Positions 18,058-27,420 of a stretch of DNA of 64,000 bases are shown here, piece after piece. Source of the DNA: a virus; the IMG/VR virus record IMGVR_UViG_3300045136_000054, positions 1-64,000 of that record, one strand, 5' to 3'. Both the position numbers and the translations under genes were made by a program. Under the pieces are notes generated by a model. That model was not told the DNA's origin, made no database searches, and saw only the letters and a list, made by a program, of their open reading frames with translations. The number at the start of each line of letters is the position of its first letter. Position 1 is the first letter of the stretch.

Positions 18058-18088
18058 AAACTATAAATTGTTGATGGATTTAAATATA

Positions 18089-18862
18089 ATGCAGATTCGA
18101 TTCATTACAGACATTCATTGGGAATCAGGTCCTTTTAATCTTCAAAAAACAGAAGAAGATAAGGATAGAATTCTTGCTATTACTGGTGATCTTGCTATCA
18201 ATGATAAAATCATTGAGGCACTTCTTTCTGTTGCCCCAGGTTTTAAATCTGTTCTTTACGTTCTTGGTAACCACGAATACGAGGGTGCTAATATTTCTGA
18301 TGCTTGTACTCAATTAGAACTTGAAATTTCTAAATATCCTGAGCTCAGTCATGTTCATATTTTAGACAATAATTATATTATCATTGATGGTGTTCGTTTT
18401 ATTGGAGCAACTCTTTGGAGTGATTTCAATAATTCTGACTGGTTTGCTATTCATGCCGCTAAAGATAAAGTATCTGATTTTGAATTTATTCAAATTGGAA
18501 AAATTACACAAAGAAAATTTCATCCGGCAGATGCTATTAAACTTCACAAAGAACATAAACGTTTTATTGAAAAAATGTGTCATACTCCGTTTAATGGCCC
18601 AACTGTAGTGATGACTCACCATGCTCCAAGTTTTAAGAGCATGGATTCAACAGCAGAGACTTGGCTTGGTACTGTGCGTTATATTTTTGCTTCTAACATG
18701 GACAGTACTGTCAATTATAGTGGTGCTAAATATTGGTTACATGGTCATGTTCATTCGAGTAAAGATTATATGATTGGTAACACTCGAGTTATTTGTAATC
18801 CTCGTGGTACTGTTATTTGTGAAAATAAAAATTTCGATCCTAATCTAATTTTGGATGTATGA
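18089..18862 (+). CDS. Calcineurin-like metallophosphoesterase
   Basis: About 257 residues from ATG 18089 (MQIRFITDIHW..); ATG 18074 is an alternative. Metal-binding motifs in order: D-x-H (TDIH), GDxx (TGDLA), GNHE (LGNHEYEG), H (MTHHAPSF) and GHxH (WLHGHVHS). A paralog is at 33307. Substrate unknown; phage members act on nucleotides or nucleic acid ends. Codon use is slightly richer in GC than neighbours. Confidence 0.88.
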   Translation: MQIRFITDIHWESGPFNLQKTEEDKDRILAITGDLAINDKIIEALLSVAPGFKSVLYVLGNHEYEGANISDACTQLELEISKYPELSHVHILDNNYIIIDGVRFIGATLWSDFNNSDWFAIHAAKDKVSDFEFIQIGKITQRKFHPADAIKLHKEHKRFIEKMCHTPFNGPTVVMTHHAPSFKSMDSTAETWLGTVRYIFASNMDSTVNYSGAKYWLHGHVHSSKDYMIGNTRVICNPRGTVICENKNFDPNLILDV

Positions 18863-18872
18863 AATTATTAAA

Positions 18873-18947
18873 ATGATATACAATAAAACTGAAATAATTA
18901 TTGCATTATTTCTTATTATTATTATTTTATCTGAATGTTCAATATAA
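18873..18947 (+). CDS. Possible 24-residue membrane peptide
   Basis: A short frame MIYNKTEIIIALFLIIIILS.. with a single hydrophobic helix, 10 bp after the phosphoesterase stop. Ribosome-binding site is poor. Only a possible gene. Confidence 0.3.
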   Translation: MIYNKTEIIIALFLIIIILSECSI

Positions 18948-18972
18948 AAATAAGTTGAATAAATTAATTTAA

Positions 18973-19215
18973 ATGTCTCAAACTCGTCTTCAAAGTTTTA
19001 TAGAATCAATTATTAATGTTTTATCTGGGTGGATAACAGCATTAATTTTACAATTAATTATTTTTCCGTTGTATGGAATAAATATATCATTTTCAAATAA
19101 TATTGAAATATCTTTCATATTTACTATAGTTGCTATATTGCGTAGTTATTTAATTAGGAGATATTTTAATAATAGAATTCAAGAATTTACTAAATCATTT
19201 GACAGTAATAAATAG
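18973..19215 (+). CDS. Small two-span membrane protein (DUF7220-like)
   Basis: 80 residues: MSQTRLQSFIESIINVLSG, two hydrophobic segments (~18-35 and ~45-62) and IVAILRSYLIRRYFNNR. This pattern recurs in many phages and prophages (I recall it as DUF7220). Function unknown. Confidence 0.75.
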   Translation: MSQTRLQSFIESIINVLSGWITALILQLIIFPLYGINISFSNNIEISFIFTIVAILRSYLIRRYFNNRIQEFTKSFDSNK

Positions 19216-19247
19216 AAATATGATGTACGTTATAAAGGATAATAAAA

Positions 19248-19430
19248 ATGAAAGCAAAAATTTACAATTTTGAATATTTTTATAAAAAGAAAAAAGCAGA
19301 TGATATTGCACAATCTATTGTCGATACATTTAACAATTCTGAGCCATGTGATATAATTAAAATTAAAAAATTTTTTAAAGAATGGTTAGATGTTACTATG
19401 TATTTAGTAGATAAAAGAAATATTGCATAA
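19248..19430 (+). CDS. Small protein of unknown function
   Basis: 60 residues, Lys-rich, ribosome-binding site AAAGGATAAT. Its stop overlaps the next start (TAATG). No recognised motif. Confidence 0.6.
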   Translation: MKAKIYNFEYFYKKKKADDIAQSIVDTFNNSEPCDIIKIKKFFKEWLDVTMYLVDKRNIA

Positions 19431-19843
19431 TGTCAGTTATAGATATTCAAGAATATAAGAAAAAGTTGAAACAAAATAAATCGACGTTAGATATTAAATC
19501 TATTTTTATTAATGTTGCAGATGAATTAATTGTTACATGGGAATATTTTGCTAAAAGAAAAGCTATTAATGAATTATTAATTGATGAACTTAAATTAGAT
19601 GAAAAAAAAGATTATTTAAACGATTTGAATAATATAGCTGATCTAGAAAAGAAAATAGGAATTGTTTATGTATGTTTTTCACCTAGGTCTTTGCATAAAG
19701 ACCAGACGGGATATGTAGCAGGATTTAGTATAGATGATGAATCATTTGCTGGTCCAGAAATGATTTCTGAATCTTATGCTAGAGCTTTTAATATTCTTTT
19801 ATTTTCATATTTTATGAAAGTTTTAAAGGATATTAAAAAGTAA
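19430..19843 (+). CDS. Protein of unknown function
   Basis: 137 residues, translationally coupled to the upstream small gene. N-terminal helix MSVIDIQEYKKKLKQNK and a YVCFSPRSLHKDQTGYVAGF segment. No family recognised. Confidence 0.6.
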   Translation: MSVIDIQEYKKKLKQNKSTLDIKSIFINVADELIVTWEYFAKRKAINELLIDELKLDEKKDYLNDLNNIADLEKKIGIVYVCFSPRSLHKDQTGYVAGFSIDDESFAGPEMISESYARAFNILLFSYFMKVLKDIKK

Positions 19844-19877
19844 GTTGTTTTTTTAACTTTTTATTAAGGAGAAAAAA

Positions 19878-20168
19878 ATGGATGTAGAATCTGTGAATAA
19901 AGATAATGAACTTTCTGTTAAGCAACATTTTTATGCTGTTAAAACTCGTTCTGGAAAATATTTTGCTGGATTTAATACAGAAACAAATTCACCAAATTTG
20001 GTCGATGATATTAAATCAGCAAAACTTTTTTCAAATAAATTTGATATTAAACTTAGACCTGGTGAATATATTGTTGATATTGGAGTTGTTTTAACAGATT
20101 CAAATATTTCTGTTTCCAAGCCATTTAGACCACGTAAAAAAACTGTTAAAAATACGTCAAATAAATAA
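19878..20168 (+). CDS. Protein of unknown function
   Basis: 96 residues, strong ribosome-binding site (TTAAGGAGAAAAA). Contains FYAVKTRSGKYFAGFNTE and a basic C-terminus (FRPRKKTVKNTSNK). Followed by a stable hairpin at 20192, likely the transcript end. Confidence 0.65.
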   Translation: MDVESVNKDNELSVKQHFYAVKTRSGKYFAGFNTETNSPNLVDDIKSAKLFSNKFDIKLRPGEYIVDIGVVLTDSNISVSKPFRPRKKTVKNTSNK

Positions 20169-20191
20169 ATATTAAGAAAATATTTATTGTT

Positions 20192-20214
20192 GGTGTGGGG
20201 CTTAGCCCCACACC
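20192..20214 (+). terminator. Stable 10-bp hairpin, probable terminator
   Basis: GGTGTGGGGC / GCCCCACACC with a TTA loop, far more GC-rich than its surroundings. No clear U-tract follows on the plus strand (ATAAATTAAT), so it may act as an RNA stabiliser rather than a strict intrinsic terminator. Confidence 0.6.
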
Positions 20215-20237
20215 ATAAATTAATTAAAAGGAGAAAA

Positions 20238-20726
20238 ATGCGTTTTATATTATTAATTTTGTCATTTATTACATTAAATGTAAATGCAGAGACATTTACT
20301 GGAAGTATTTTAAGTGTTAATCAACAAATAAATTATAAGATTAAAGAAAAATTTTATTCTTGGAAAGTTGTAAAAGTTATTGATGGCGATACTTTAGAAG
20401 TTATTATTCCTAGTTTTCCAGATGAATTAAATCCAGTAAAAATTCGTGTTAAGGGGATTGATACACCAGAAAAATTACGCTCATTAGCAAAATGTGAAAA
20501 TGAAATTATTTTAGCAAAACAAGCAACCGAATTTACAAAAATAGTTATTTTTAAAGCTATAGATCAAAATCGTCCAATTATGTTTTCTAATATATCATGG
20601 GACAAATATGGTAGAAGAATAGATGCTGATGTTTATATTGAGAATTCTAAATTGTCAGATATGTTAATTAAAAACGGTTTTGCAAAACCATATAATGGAA
20701 ATAAGAAAATTAATTGGTGTAATTAA
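20238..20726 (+). CDS. Secreted thermonuclease-like (SNase) protein
   Basis: 162 residues from ATG 20238 (AAAAGGAGAAAA upstream). Signal peptide MRFILLILSFITLNVNA, then the staphylococcal-nuclease core: VVKVIDGDTLEV, KIRVKGIDTPEK, WDKYGRR and NGFAKPYN. The catalytic Arg/Asp/Glu positions of SNase are matched by IRVKGIDTPE and YGRR. Export to the periplasm suggests attack on incoming DNA or nucleotide scavenging; this is inference. Confidence 0.88.
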   Translation: MRFILLILSFITLNVNAETFTGSILSVNQQINYKIKEKFYSWKVVKVIDGDTLEVIIPSFPDELNPVKIRVKGIDTPEKLRSLAKCENEIILAKQATEFTKIVIFKAIDQNRPIMFSNISWDKYGRRIDADVYIENSKLSDMLIKNGFAKPYNGNKKINWCN

Positions 20727-20770
20727 CTTCACTTTAATAAATATATCTATATTGGGAAATATAATTTATT

Positions 20771-20953
20771 ATGGTTTATTTTTCAATTAAAAATAAAGAT
20801 ATAAATTATCTCATAAAAGTTTCAGAATATTTAAGAAACTTTTATGATAAAAAAAATATAAAATTTACTATGTCAGAAATTGAATCTTCACCAGACGGTG
20901 ATTGGTACATAACTGTCTCTAGAGAAGGAAATATAAATGCATATAATCTTTAA
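20771..20953 (+). CDS. Small protein of unknown function
   Basis: 60 residues (MVYFSIKNKDINYLIKVSEY...), overlapping the next gene by 17 bp. No recognised domain. Confidence 0.55.
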   Translation: MVYFSIKNKDINYLIKVSEYLRNFYDKKNIKFTMSEIESSPDGDWYITVSREGNINAYNL

Positions 20954-21347
20954 AAAAAGAATTGCAAAATTATCAGGAATAAAATTAAAAGAAGATATAG
21001 ATGAAAATAAACTTAATGATGAAATAATTCTATTATTTTCAAAAAAAATTCCAAAAGAGGACGATGTTCATGCTTTAGCATCAAAATTAAATTTATCAGT
21101 TGATGATGTAGAAAATGAAATATTTAAACTTCTTCATTCATTTCTTAAAAAATTAGGAAAACATAATCAAGTACCAGATGATAAATTCGATCCTAAGGAA
21201 CTGGAAATTGGTCGTAAAGTAGAATTAGAACATACAAATAATAAATGGATAGCAGAATTGATCGCTAAAGATCATTTAATGGAATTTCCAGATTATTATA
21301 CACGACTTACTAAAATGGAAAAAGAAGCAGAATCTGAAGAAAAATAA
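20937..21347 (+). CDS. DUF5661-like protein
   Basis: 136 residues. The C-terminal half has FDPKELEIGRKVELEHTNN, AELIAKDHLMEFPDYYTRL and ends KMEKEA, a pattern I associate with DUF5661 (GxxVExEHTxxxxxAxxIAxDHLxExPDYYxxL). Found in phages; function unknown. Ribosome-binding site AGAAGGAAA inside the previous gene. Confidence 0.75.
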   Translation: MHIIFKKRIAKLSGIKLKEDIDENKLNDEIILLFSKKIPKEDDVHALASKLNLSVDDVENEIFKLLHSFLKKLGKHNQVPDDKFDPKELEIGRKVELEHTNNKWIAELIAKDHLMEFPDYYTRLTKMEKEAESEEK

Positions 21348-21409
21348 TTATTGTTTATTTTTAACTTCAAATAATATATAATGTTTTTATTATCATTAAG
21401 AGAATACAG

Positions 21410-21556
21410 ATGAAACGTTTATTCGGTTTAACACTTATTGAGGTCATGATTGTTATTGCAATTATTGGTATTCTTACTAGTATTATTGTTCCAATATTTA
21501 ATAATAAATTAGATCAAGATCTACCAACTCATCAAGGTTCTCAATCAAAATTTTAA
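21410..21556 (+). CDS. Miniature type IV prepilin-like peptide
   Basis: 48 residues. MKRLFG then LTLIEVMIVIAIIGILTSII reproduces the class III signal of type IV prepilins: short basic leader, Gly(-1), Glu(+5) and the long hydrophobic N-terminal helix. It stops about 20 residues after the helix, so the globular pilin domain is missing. If processed by the host prepilin peptidase it could enter or jam the type IV pilus or secretion machinery. The ribosome-binding site is weak (TAAGAGAA). The next gene encodes a membrane protein. Confidence 0.75.
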   Translation: MKRLFGLTLIEVMIVIAIIGILTSIIVPIFNNKLDQDLPTHQGSQSKF

Positions 21557-21562
21557 TATATT

Positions 21563-22705
21563 ATGTTAGCATATTTTTTGGTTGTATTAATACTGTCATC
21601 CATTACTGCTGTCCTATGGTATTTTTTGGGCATAAAAAATATCTATAATTATAAATTCATTATAATTAGTATTATTGGCTCATTAATATTATCTATAATG
21701 ATTTATGGTATTGGATATTCAAATAAAATAATAGATCAAGAAATATATAATGGTGAAGTAACAGGAAAAGAAAAAATTCGTGTAAGTTGTGAACATTCAT
21801 ATTCGTGTAACTGCAGAGAATCGTGCTCAGGTTCGGGTAGTAATAGATCATGTAGTACAACGTGTGATACGTGTTATGAGCATTCATATGATGTTGATTG
21901 GCGTGTAAAAACAACAGTAAAAGAATTTAATATCCAACGAATTGACCGCCAAGGAACTCAAGAACCACCACGTTGGACAAAAGTAACAATTGGACAACCA
22001 ACCGCATTTGTTTATAAATTTACAAATTATATTATGGGTGTCGATGCTTCATTATTTAATTTTAATAATAATGTAAACACATCATTAGACAAATATGTTC
22101 CAGCATATCCACTGAATGTTTATGATTATCATTATTTAGACCGCGTATTACCTGTAAATATACCAGCAAATCAGATTAAAGATTTAGATAAATGGAATTA
22201 TCAATTAGCATTAAAACTGAGAAAATTAGGTCCTCAAAAACAATGTAATATTATAATCATGTTAGTAAAACTTGATGATCCTAATTTTGAGTATAATGTT
22301 AAAAAAATGTGGTTAGGTGGTAAAAAGAATGATATAATAGTAATGTTAGGTATACCAAATTATCCAGAAACTGAAATTAGTTGGGTAAGAATTTTATCAT
22401 GGACAGATAGAGAAGATTTTAAGGTTAATTTGCGTGATGCATTATTTGATCTTAAAAATTTAGAAATGAATTCTGTTTTAAATGTTATAGAAGAACATGT
22501 TTCTAAAAATTTTGTAAGAAAACGTATGAGAGATTTTGAATATTTAAAATATGAAATACAATTATCAGATGAATTATATATTTTTGGAATATTGATTGGT
22601 CCATTATTAATTTCAATATTCTCAGTATTTTTATTATTTCAATATAAAAAAAATCAAAGAAGAAGTATATTTAATGGACGTTTTTCAAGTAGTAAATTTC
22701 GTTAA
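21563..22705 (+). CDS. Membrane protein with Cys-rich exported segment
   Basis: 380 residues. Hydrophobic segments at ~3-22, ~28-50 and ~340-362 bracket a large loop. The loop begins with a Cys cluster (CEHSYSCNCRESCSGSG...) and contains PPRWTKVTIGQPTAFVYKFTNY. It seems a two-end-anchored periplasmic domain. Similar membrane proteins occur in T4-like phages; function unknown. Seven bases downstream of the prepilin-like gene and upstream of a LemA-like gene, so the three may act together in the envelope. Confidence 0.75.
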   Translation: MLAYFLVVLILSSITAVLWYFLGIKNIYNYKFIIISIIGSLILSIMIYGIGYSNKIIDQEIYNGEVTGKEKIRVSCEHSYSCNCRESCSGSGSNRSCSTTCDTCYEHSYDVDWRVKTTVKEFNIQRIDRQGTQEPPRWTKVTIGQPTAFVYKFTNYIMGVDASLFNFNNNVNTSLDKYVPAYPLNVYDYHYLDRVLPVNIPANQIKDLDKWNYQLALKLRKLGPQKQCNIIIMLVKLDDPNFEYNVKKMWLGGKKNDIIVMLGIPNYPETEISWVRILSWTDREDFKVNLRDALFDLKNLEMNSVLNVIEEHVSKNFVRKRMRDFEYLKYEIQLSDELYIFGILIGPLLISIFSVFLLFQYKKNQRRSIFNGRFSSSKFR

Positions 22706-22727
22706 TTTTTAATTAAGGAGCAATATA

Positions 22728-23300
22728 ATGAAGATTAATATTAGTAATGGTGCTAAAATTGCTATCACTCTTGTAGGTGTATTAGTTTTTTTACTTGTTA
22801 TGCTTATGTTAGCATACATTAATGCTGTTAACTATGGTGTTACTATGGAGAAAAAACTTGATGCACAATATATTAATAACCAAAATATTCTAGCACAATA
22901 TTCACAAAAAATTGGTGAAGTTGCACAAGTCCCTGAAATGTACAAGAATGACGTAAAAGAAGTTGTAACTGCTGCAATTTCTGGGCGTTATGGTACTGAA
23001 GGAAGTAAAGCGGTGTTTCAATGGTTAAAAGAACAAAATCCACAGCTTGATAGTAAAGTTTATGTTAAACTTCAACAAATAATCGAGGCTGGTAGAAATG
23101 AATTTCAAAATGCCCAAACACAAATGATTGATACTCGTCGTAGTTATGAAACTAATCTTGGTTATGTTTGGACAGGATTTTGGCTTCGAATGGCAGGTTA
23201 TCCAAAAACTGATTTGACAAAATATTCACCTATCATTACCGATAAGGTCGAAAAGATTTTCAAAAATGGTAAAGAGGAAGGACCTATTAAATTAAGGTAA
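22728..23300 (+). CDS. LemA-like membrane-anchored protein
   Basis: 190 residues: N-terminal membrane helix (GVLVFLLVMLMLAYINAVNYG), then a long helical domain with NQNILAQYSQKIGEVAQVP and RNEFQNAQTQMIDTRRSYE, matching the LemA pattern (YNxLVxLRxxV...A...I..R..YN..V). LemA proteins are inner-membrane anchored coiled coils of unclear role. Strong ribosome-binding site TTAAGGAGC. Confidence 0.75.
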   Translation: MKINISNGAKIAITLVGVLVFLLVMLMLAYINAVNYGVTMEKKLDAQYINNQNILAQYSQKIGEVAQVPEMYKNDVKEVVTAAISGRYGTEGSKAVFQWLKEQNPQLDSKVYVKLQQIIEAGRNEFQNAQTQMIDTRRSYETNLGYVWTGFWLRMAGYPKTDLTKYSPIITDKVEKIFKNGKEEGPIKLR

Positions 23301-23357
23301 ATTGCTAATAATAAATAAAATTGTAATTTAAAATTTTATTAAATGTAAAGAGAAATA

Positions 23358-23756
23358 ATGACATCAAATAGGATTTCTAAAATATCAGAAGGTGATAAAC
23401 ATATTTTCTATAAGGCTGAATGTGCTTGTTCATTACCAAATCATTCTCATATCATAGAAATATCTGATAGTATGTCAGATCTTGGAATTTTAGAAATGAC
23501 GTTTTATTCAACACAAGTTGATAAAGATTGGTGGAAAATTCCAGATAAAGATCACCCACATGCATTAAAAAACATGTGGTGGGCATTTAAAAGAAGAATT
23601 GTTTGTGCATTTAATATTTTATTTAAAGGTTATTATGAAACTGAAGTTGATTTTATGCTTCAAGGAGAAGAACAAATAAGAGATTATATTAATGCATTGG
23701 AAGAAGGTTTAGCTAAAATTAAAAATGAAAAGCAAAAAACACCTAAATCTAATTAA
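23358..23756 (+). CDS. Conserved phage protein of unknown function
   Basis: 132 residues with CACSLPNHSHIIEISD near the start and WWAFKRRIVCAFNILFKGYYE in the middle, a combination seen in other phage proteins I recall but without function. About 200 bp after it hold no gene; that stretch contains an imperfect CTTCTTC/GAAGAAG hairpin near 23855. Confidence 0.65.
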   Translation: MTSNRISKISEGDKHIFYKAECACSLPNHSHIIEISDSMSDLGILEMTFYSTQVDKDWWKIPDKDHPHALKNMWWAFKRRIVCAFNILFKGYYETEVDFMLQGEEQIRDYINALEEGLAKIKNEKQKTPKSN

Positions 23757-23953
23757 ATATGTTGTCAATTATATTTTAACTGTTATATAATTAAAAATAT
23801 ATTGGATCAAAAAATGGTAGACGTTTAAGTTATGATATTTTATTAGAGTGATTTATTACTTCTTCATTGTGTAATTACAAGAAGAAGAGTAAGTATGTTT
23901 AATTAATTGATTAGTAATGAAAAAATAATTAAGGATGAAGGAAAGAAAAATAA

Positions 23954-24643
23954 ATGTTAAATAGAGAAAACAGTAAAGGTTCTGCATACTTATCTGGAGG
24001 TATGCAATTTGCAAGAAATTTGGGAGCAGACTGGAGAATAAAATGCTCTAAAAATTTGATTGAACGTGGATATTATCCTATCGATATTTGTCAACTAGAT
24101 AAAGAATATACAAAAAAATATGGTCAGCTATATTTTCCAGAAAACGAATCAAATCATCTTCAATATAAGGCAAATTTTAGACAACATTTTATTTATGCAG
24201 ATTTAGAATTAATTAAAAATGATACAGATTTTTTAATTATTCTTTATGATGAATCTGCACGTAGAGGTGCAGGAACAATTAGTGAAGCACAATATGCATA
24301 TTTAAATAATATACCTATTTTTTTAATATCAATGTATAAAGATTGGTATAAAGAAGTTCCTGGATGGTTACAAGGTTTATGTACAAGAATATTTACAAGT
24401 TTTGATGAATTTTATGATTATTTAGATAAACTTCCAGTTGGAATTTTAAAGAAGGATAAATATGGTAACCATGGTGTAAATGGTGAATATTTATGCAGCT
24501 TGTGTGGTAATGTATTTAAAAAACACAAACATTTTTTTGTATCTACGGTTATTCCATTATTGTGTAACAATTGTGTTGACCTTACAACAAAAACATTTGA
24601 GGGTCACGTAGATAGATATAAATTTATAAAAGAAATTTTATAA
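23954..24643 (+). CDS. Nucleoside 2-deoxyribosyltransferase-like protein with C-terminal zinc ribbon
   Basis: 229 residues. GSAYLSGGMQFARNLGADWR and RRGAGTISEAQYAYLNNIPIFLI match the nucleotide-binding start and the catalytic Glu region of the nucleoside deoxyribosyltransferase/DUF4406 fold. The C-terminus adds a CSLCGNVF...LCNNCVD zinc ribbon. Possible roles are base exchange or hydrolysis of modified nucleotides. In line with nearby guaC. Confidence 0.7.
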   Translation: MLNRENSKGSAYLSGGMQFARNLGADWRIKCSKNLIERGYYPIDICQLDKEYTKKYGQLYFPENESNHLQYKANFRQHFIYADLELIKNDTDFLIILYDESARRGAGTISEAQYAYLNNIPIFLISMYKDWYKEVPGWLQGLCTRIFTSFDEFYDYLDKLPVGILKKDKYGNHGVNGEYLCSLCGNVFKKHKHFFVSTVIPLLCNNCVDLTTKTFEGHVDRYKFIKEIL

Positions 24644-24657
24644 GGAGGTAACATAAA

Positions 24658-25017
24658 ATGCCATATATTTATTCATATGATAGAAAAAGAATAGATGATT
24701 CGATTCAAACGTTAGTCGACAAACTTATTGATGTAGAAAAAGATAAAGGAATTTCATACTTAAAAGGTGTGATAAATTATACATTAACTAAAATTCTTAA
24801 AAGTATTTATGCTCAAGAAATAGGAACAAATAAATTATCATATAGTAATATAAATGATGCAATTGGTATTTTAGAATGTGTAAAACTTGAGTTATATAGA
24901 GAAGTTGCTGCACCATATGAAGATGAAAAAAAGAATATGAATGGTTCTGTAGAACCATTTGTTGTTAATAGAGAAATTAAATTAGGTGATATTTGGGAGT
25001 TTCAAGAATGCGAATAA
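24658..25017 (+). CDS. Protein of unknown function
   Basis: 119 residues, perfect ribosome-binding site (TAAGGAGGTAAC). Mostly helical, no motif recognised. Its end overlaps guaC by 10 bp and supplies the guaC ribosome-binding site, so the two are coupled. Confidence 0.65.
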   Translation: MPYIYSYDRKRIDDSIQTLVDKLIDVEKDKGISYLKGVINYTLTKILKSIYAQEIGTNKLSYSNINDAIGILECVKLELYREVAAPYEDEKKNMNGSVEPFVVNREIKLGDIWEFQECE

Positions 25018-26072
25018 TCGATGATATTAAACTAGATTTTAAAGATGTACTTATTTTACCAAAACGATCAACACTAAACAGTAGAAGTGAGGTTTCATTA
25101 ATTAGAGATTTTAAATTTAAATATTCTAAGTATACGTGGTCTGGTATTCCCATCATTGCTTCAAATATGGACACTGTTGGCACATTTGAAATGGCCTTTA
25201 AACTTGATGAATTTAAAATGTTGACGTGTATTCATAAACATTATAATGAAGAAGATTGGAAAAACTTTTTGGAAAAAAGTTCATTATCTACAGAAAATAT
25301 TATATATAGTTTAGGTTCTAGTTTAGAAGATTTTGAGAAATTTAAAAAAATTTATGAAATATCAAAAAATTATAAACAAATTAAATGGGTGTGTTTAGAT
25401 ATTGCAAATGGATATAGTCAGCATTTTCTAAAAAGTATTCAAAGACTTAGAAATTTAGAAAATTTAATTATCATTGCTGGAAATGTGGTAACACCTGAGA
25501 TGACCGAGGCACTTATCCTAGAAGGTGCAGATTTAATTAAGGTAGGCATAGGTGGAGGGTCGGTGTGTACCACTCGTATTAAGACGGGTGTTGGATATCC
25601 ACAATTATCAGCTGTTATTGAATGTGCTGATGCCGCACATGGTTTAGGTGGACATATTATTAGTGATGGTGGTTGTGTAGTTCCTGGAGATATTGCAAAA
25701 GCATTTGGTGGTGGTGCCGATTTTGTTATGTTAGGTAGTATGTTAGCTGGGCATAAAGAAGCAGGAGAAGAAAATTTGGTATATGATAAAGATGGAAATA
25801 TTAAAGGTGTCTATTTTTATGGTATGAGTTCATCTACTGCAATGGAAAAATATTATGGTGGTGTTAACAATTATCGATCAAGTGAAGGAAAAAAAGTATT
25901 GCTTCCATATAAAGGTGAAGTTAAAAACACTGTTCTAGATTTTTTGGGTGGATTACGTAGCGCATGTACTTATACAGGAAGTAAATCGATTAAAGAGCTT
26001 CCTAAACGCACAACATTCATTCGTGTTAATCAACAACATAATCCAGTATATGATCGTTATGAAATAAAATAA
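25008..26072 (+). CDS. guaC: GMP reductase
   Basis: 354 residues from ATG 25008, which gives the canonical start [20 protein letters not shown]. Signatures: [16 protein letters not shown], the IMPDH/GMPR loop [20 protein letters not shown] with catalytic Cys and Thr, [17 protein letters not shown], and [12 protein letters not shown]. The CxTTR form with no CBS domains points to GMP reductase over IMPDH. It converts GMP to IMP with NADPH, redirecting host guanine nucleotides toward adenine, which suits an AT-rich genome. Full length. Confidence 0.93.
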   Translation: MRIIDDIKLDFKDVLILPKRSTLNSRSEVSLIRDFKFKYSKYTWSGIPIIASNMDTVGTFEMAFKLDEFKMLTCIHKHYNEEDWKNFLEKSSLSTENIIYSLGSSLEDFEKFKKIYEISKNYKQIKWVCLDIANGYSQHFLKSIQRLRNLENLIIIAGNVVTPEMTEALILEGADLIKVGIGGGSVCTTRIKTGVGYPQLSAVIECADAAHGLGGHIISDGGCVVPGDIAKAFGGGADFVMLGSMLAGHKEAGEENLVYDKDGNIKGVYFYGMSSSTAMEKYYGGVNNYRSSEGKKVLLPYKGEVKNTVLDFLGGLRSACTYTGSKSIKELPKRTTFIRVNQQHNPVYDRYEIK

Positions 26073-26152
26073 ATTTAAAAGGTTTTATGTTATAATTATT
26101 CATTTTGTAAAGAATATATCAATTAGGAAATTATAAACATAAAATATTTAAA

Positions 26153-26710
26153 ATGAATATTTTCTTTTTTAATAAAGATCCAAAAATATGTGCACAACAA
26201 CATTGTGATAAACACTGTATTAAAATGATTATAGAATATGCACAATTATTATCAACAGCACATAGAGTTTTAGATGGTGTATTAGAAATACGTGATCAAA
26301 AAAATAGGAAACAAAAATATTTTAAATTAATAGATGTTGATATGGAATCAAATTTATATAAAGCAACACATATTAATCATCCATCGGCAAAATGGGTTAG
26401 ACAATCAGATTCTAATTATATGTGGCTTTATACATTGTGGATAAATTTATTAGATGAATATTCTAAAAGATATAATAAAATTCATTCATGTTCTAGATTG
26501 ATTCCATATTTAAAAAATGTTCCATTTTCAATACCAAAAAATTTATTTACAAGTCCATTTAGAGCAATGCCAATTGAATATAAATTAGATAAATCTGAAA
26601 TTGATTATTGCGAAAAATCATATCAACTATATTTTAATTCTACTAAACAACATATTGCTAAATGGAAACATGGATTGATACCATCGTGGTATCAAAAAAT
26701 AGAGATATGA
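26153..26710 (+). CDS. Conserved T4-like phage protein of unknown function
   Basis: 185 residues. MNIFFFNKDPKICAQQHCDK, IEYAQLLSTAHRVLDG and HINHPSAKWVRQSDSNYMWL are strongly patterned and recur in T4-like phages and cyanophages in my memory. His/Cys content (QQHCDKHC) suggests metal binding. Catalytic role unproven. The stop is 1 bp before the NADAR gene, so the two are coupled. Confidence 0.75.
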   Translation: MNIFFFNKDPKICAQQHCDKHCIKMIIEYAQLLSTAHRVLDGVLEIRDQKNRKQKYFKLIDVDMESNLYKATHINHPSAKWVRQSDSNYMWLYTLWINLLDEYSKRYNKIHSCSRLIPYLKNVPFSIPKNLFTSPFRAMPIEYKLDKSEIDYCEKSYQLYFNSTKQHIAKWKHGLIPSWYQKIEI

Positions 26711-26711
26711 T

Positions 26712-27206
26712 ATGAGAGAGACAGATAAATTTATTTTCTTTTTTGGTGAAAAAGATTGGTTATCGCAATGGTATCCATCTAAATTTATTGTAAATGGAAT
26801 AACGTTTCCAACAGCAGAGCATTTCATGATTCACAGAAAAGCAACAACATTTGAAGATTTAAAATCTGCAGAAAAAATTTTAAAAGCTAAAACATCTAAA
26901 GAGGCTAAAGCAATAGGTAGAAAAATCAAAAATTTTGATTCATCATATTGGGATAAAATTAAAGAAGCTGTAGTCATTCAAGGCAATATCAATAAATTTA
27001 ATCAAAATGAAAAATTAAAAGAAAAACTTTTGGCAACTGGAGACAAAATTTTAGTTGAAGCTAGTCCATATGATAAAATTTGGGGAATTGGTATTGGTGA
27101 AAATAATATAGATGCTACTAATCCAGATCGATGGCGTGGTCAGAACTTATTAGGAAAATGTATTATGGAAGTTCGTTTTATTATTAAAAACATAAATGGA
27201 GGTTAA
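26712..27206 (+). CDS. NADAR domain protein (YbiA-like N-glycosidase/ADP-ribosyl hydrolase)
   Basis: 164 residues. FFFGEKDWLSQWYPSKFIVNG, FPTAEHFMIHRKA, PYDKIWGIGIGENN and NPDRWRGQNLLGK are the conserved blocks of the NADAR family. Characterised NADAR proteins cleave N-glycosidic bonds and some remove ADP-ribose from guanine in DNA, so this enzyme may undo DarT-like defence or handle NAD derivatives. Function beyond family is inferred. Confidence 0.9.
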   Translation: MRETDKFIFFFGEKDWLSQWYPSKFIVNGITFPTAEHFMIHRKATTFEDLKSAEKILKAKTSKEAKAIGRKIKNFDSSYWDKIKEAVVIQGNINKFNQNEKLKEKLLATGDKILVEASPYDKIWGIGIGENNIDATNPDRWRGQNLLGKCIMEVRFIIKNINGG

Positions 27207-27207
27207 T

Positions 27208-27420
27208 ATGACTGATAGATTTGAATTAGAACAAAAAATTATGGAATGTTGGAACATTACGTCAGATATAAATTCATTAATTGAAGGAATTAGTGATAAA
27301 AATTTATCAAACGATGAAATAGTAAATATACTTTTAGGAATAAAAGGTTTATATGATCTTAAATTTGACCAAATGTTTTATATTTTTGAGACGTTAATTA
27401 AAGAGAAAAAAATATTATAA
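27208..27420 (+). CDS. Small acidic protein of unknown function
   Basis: 70 residues from ATG 27208 (TGGAGGTTAAT upstream), overlapping nothing after that choice. Helical, acidic. Probably last gene of the NADAR operon. Confidence 0.6.
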   Translation: MTDRFELEQKIMECWNITSDINSLIEGISDKNLSNDEIVNILLGIKGLYDLKFDQMFYIFETLIKEKKIL

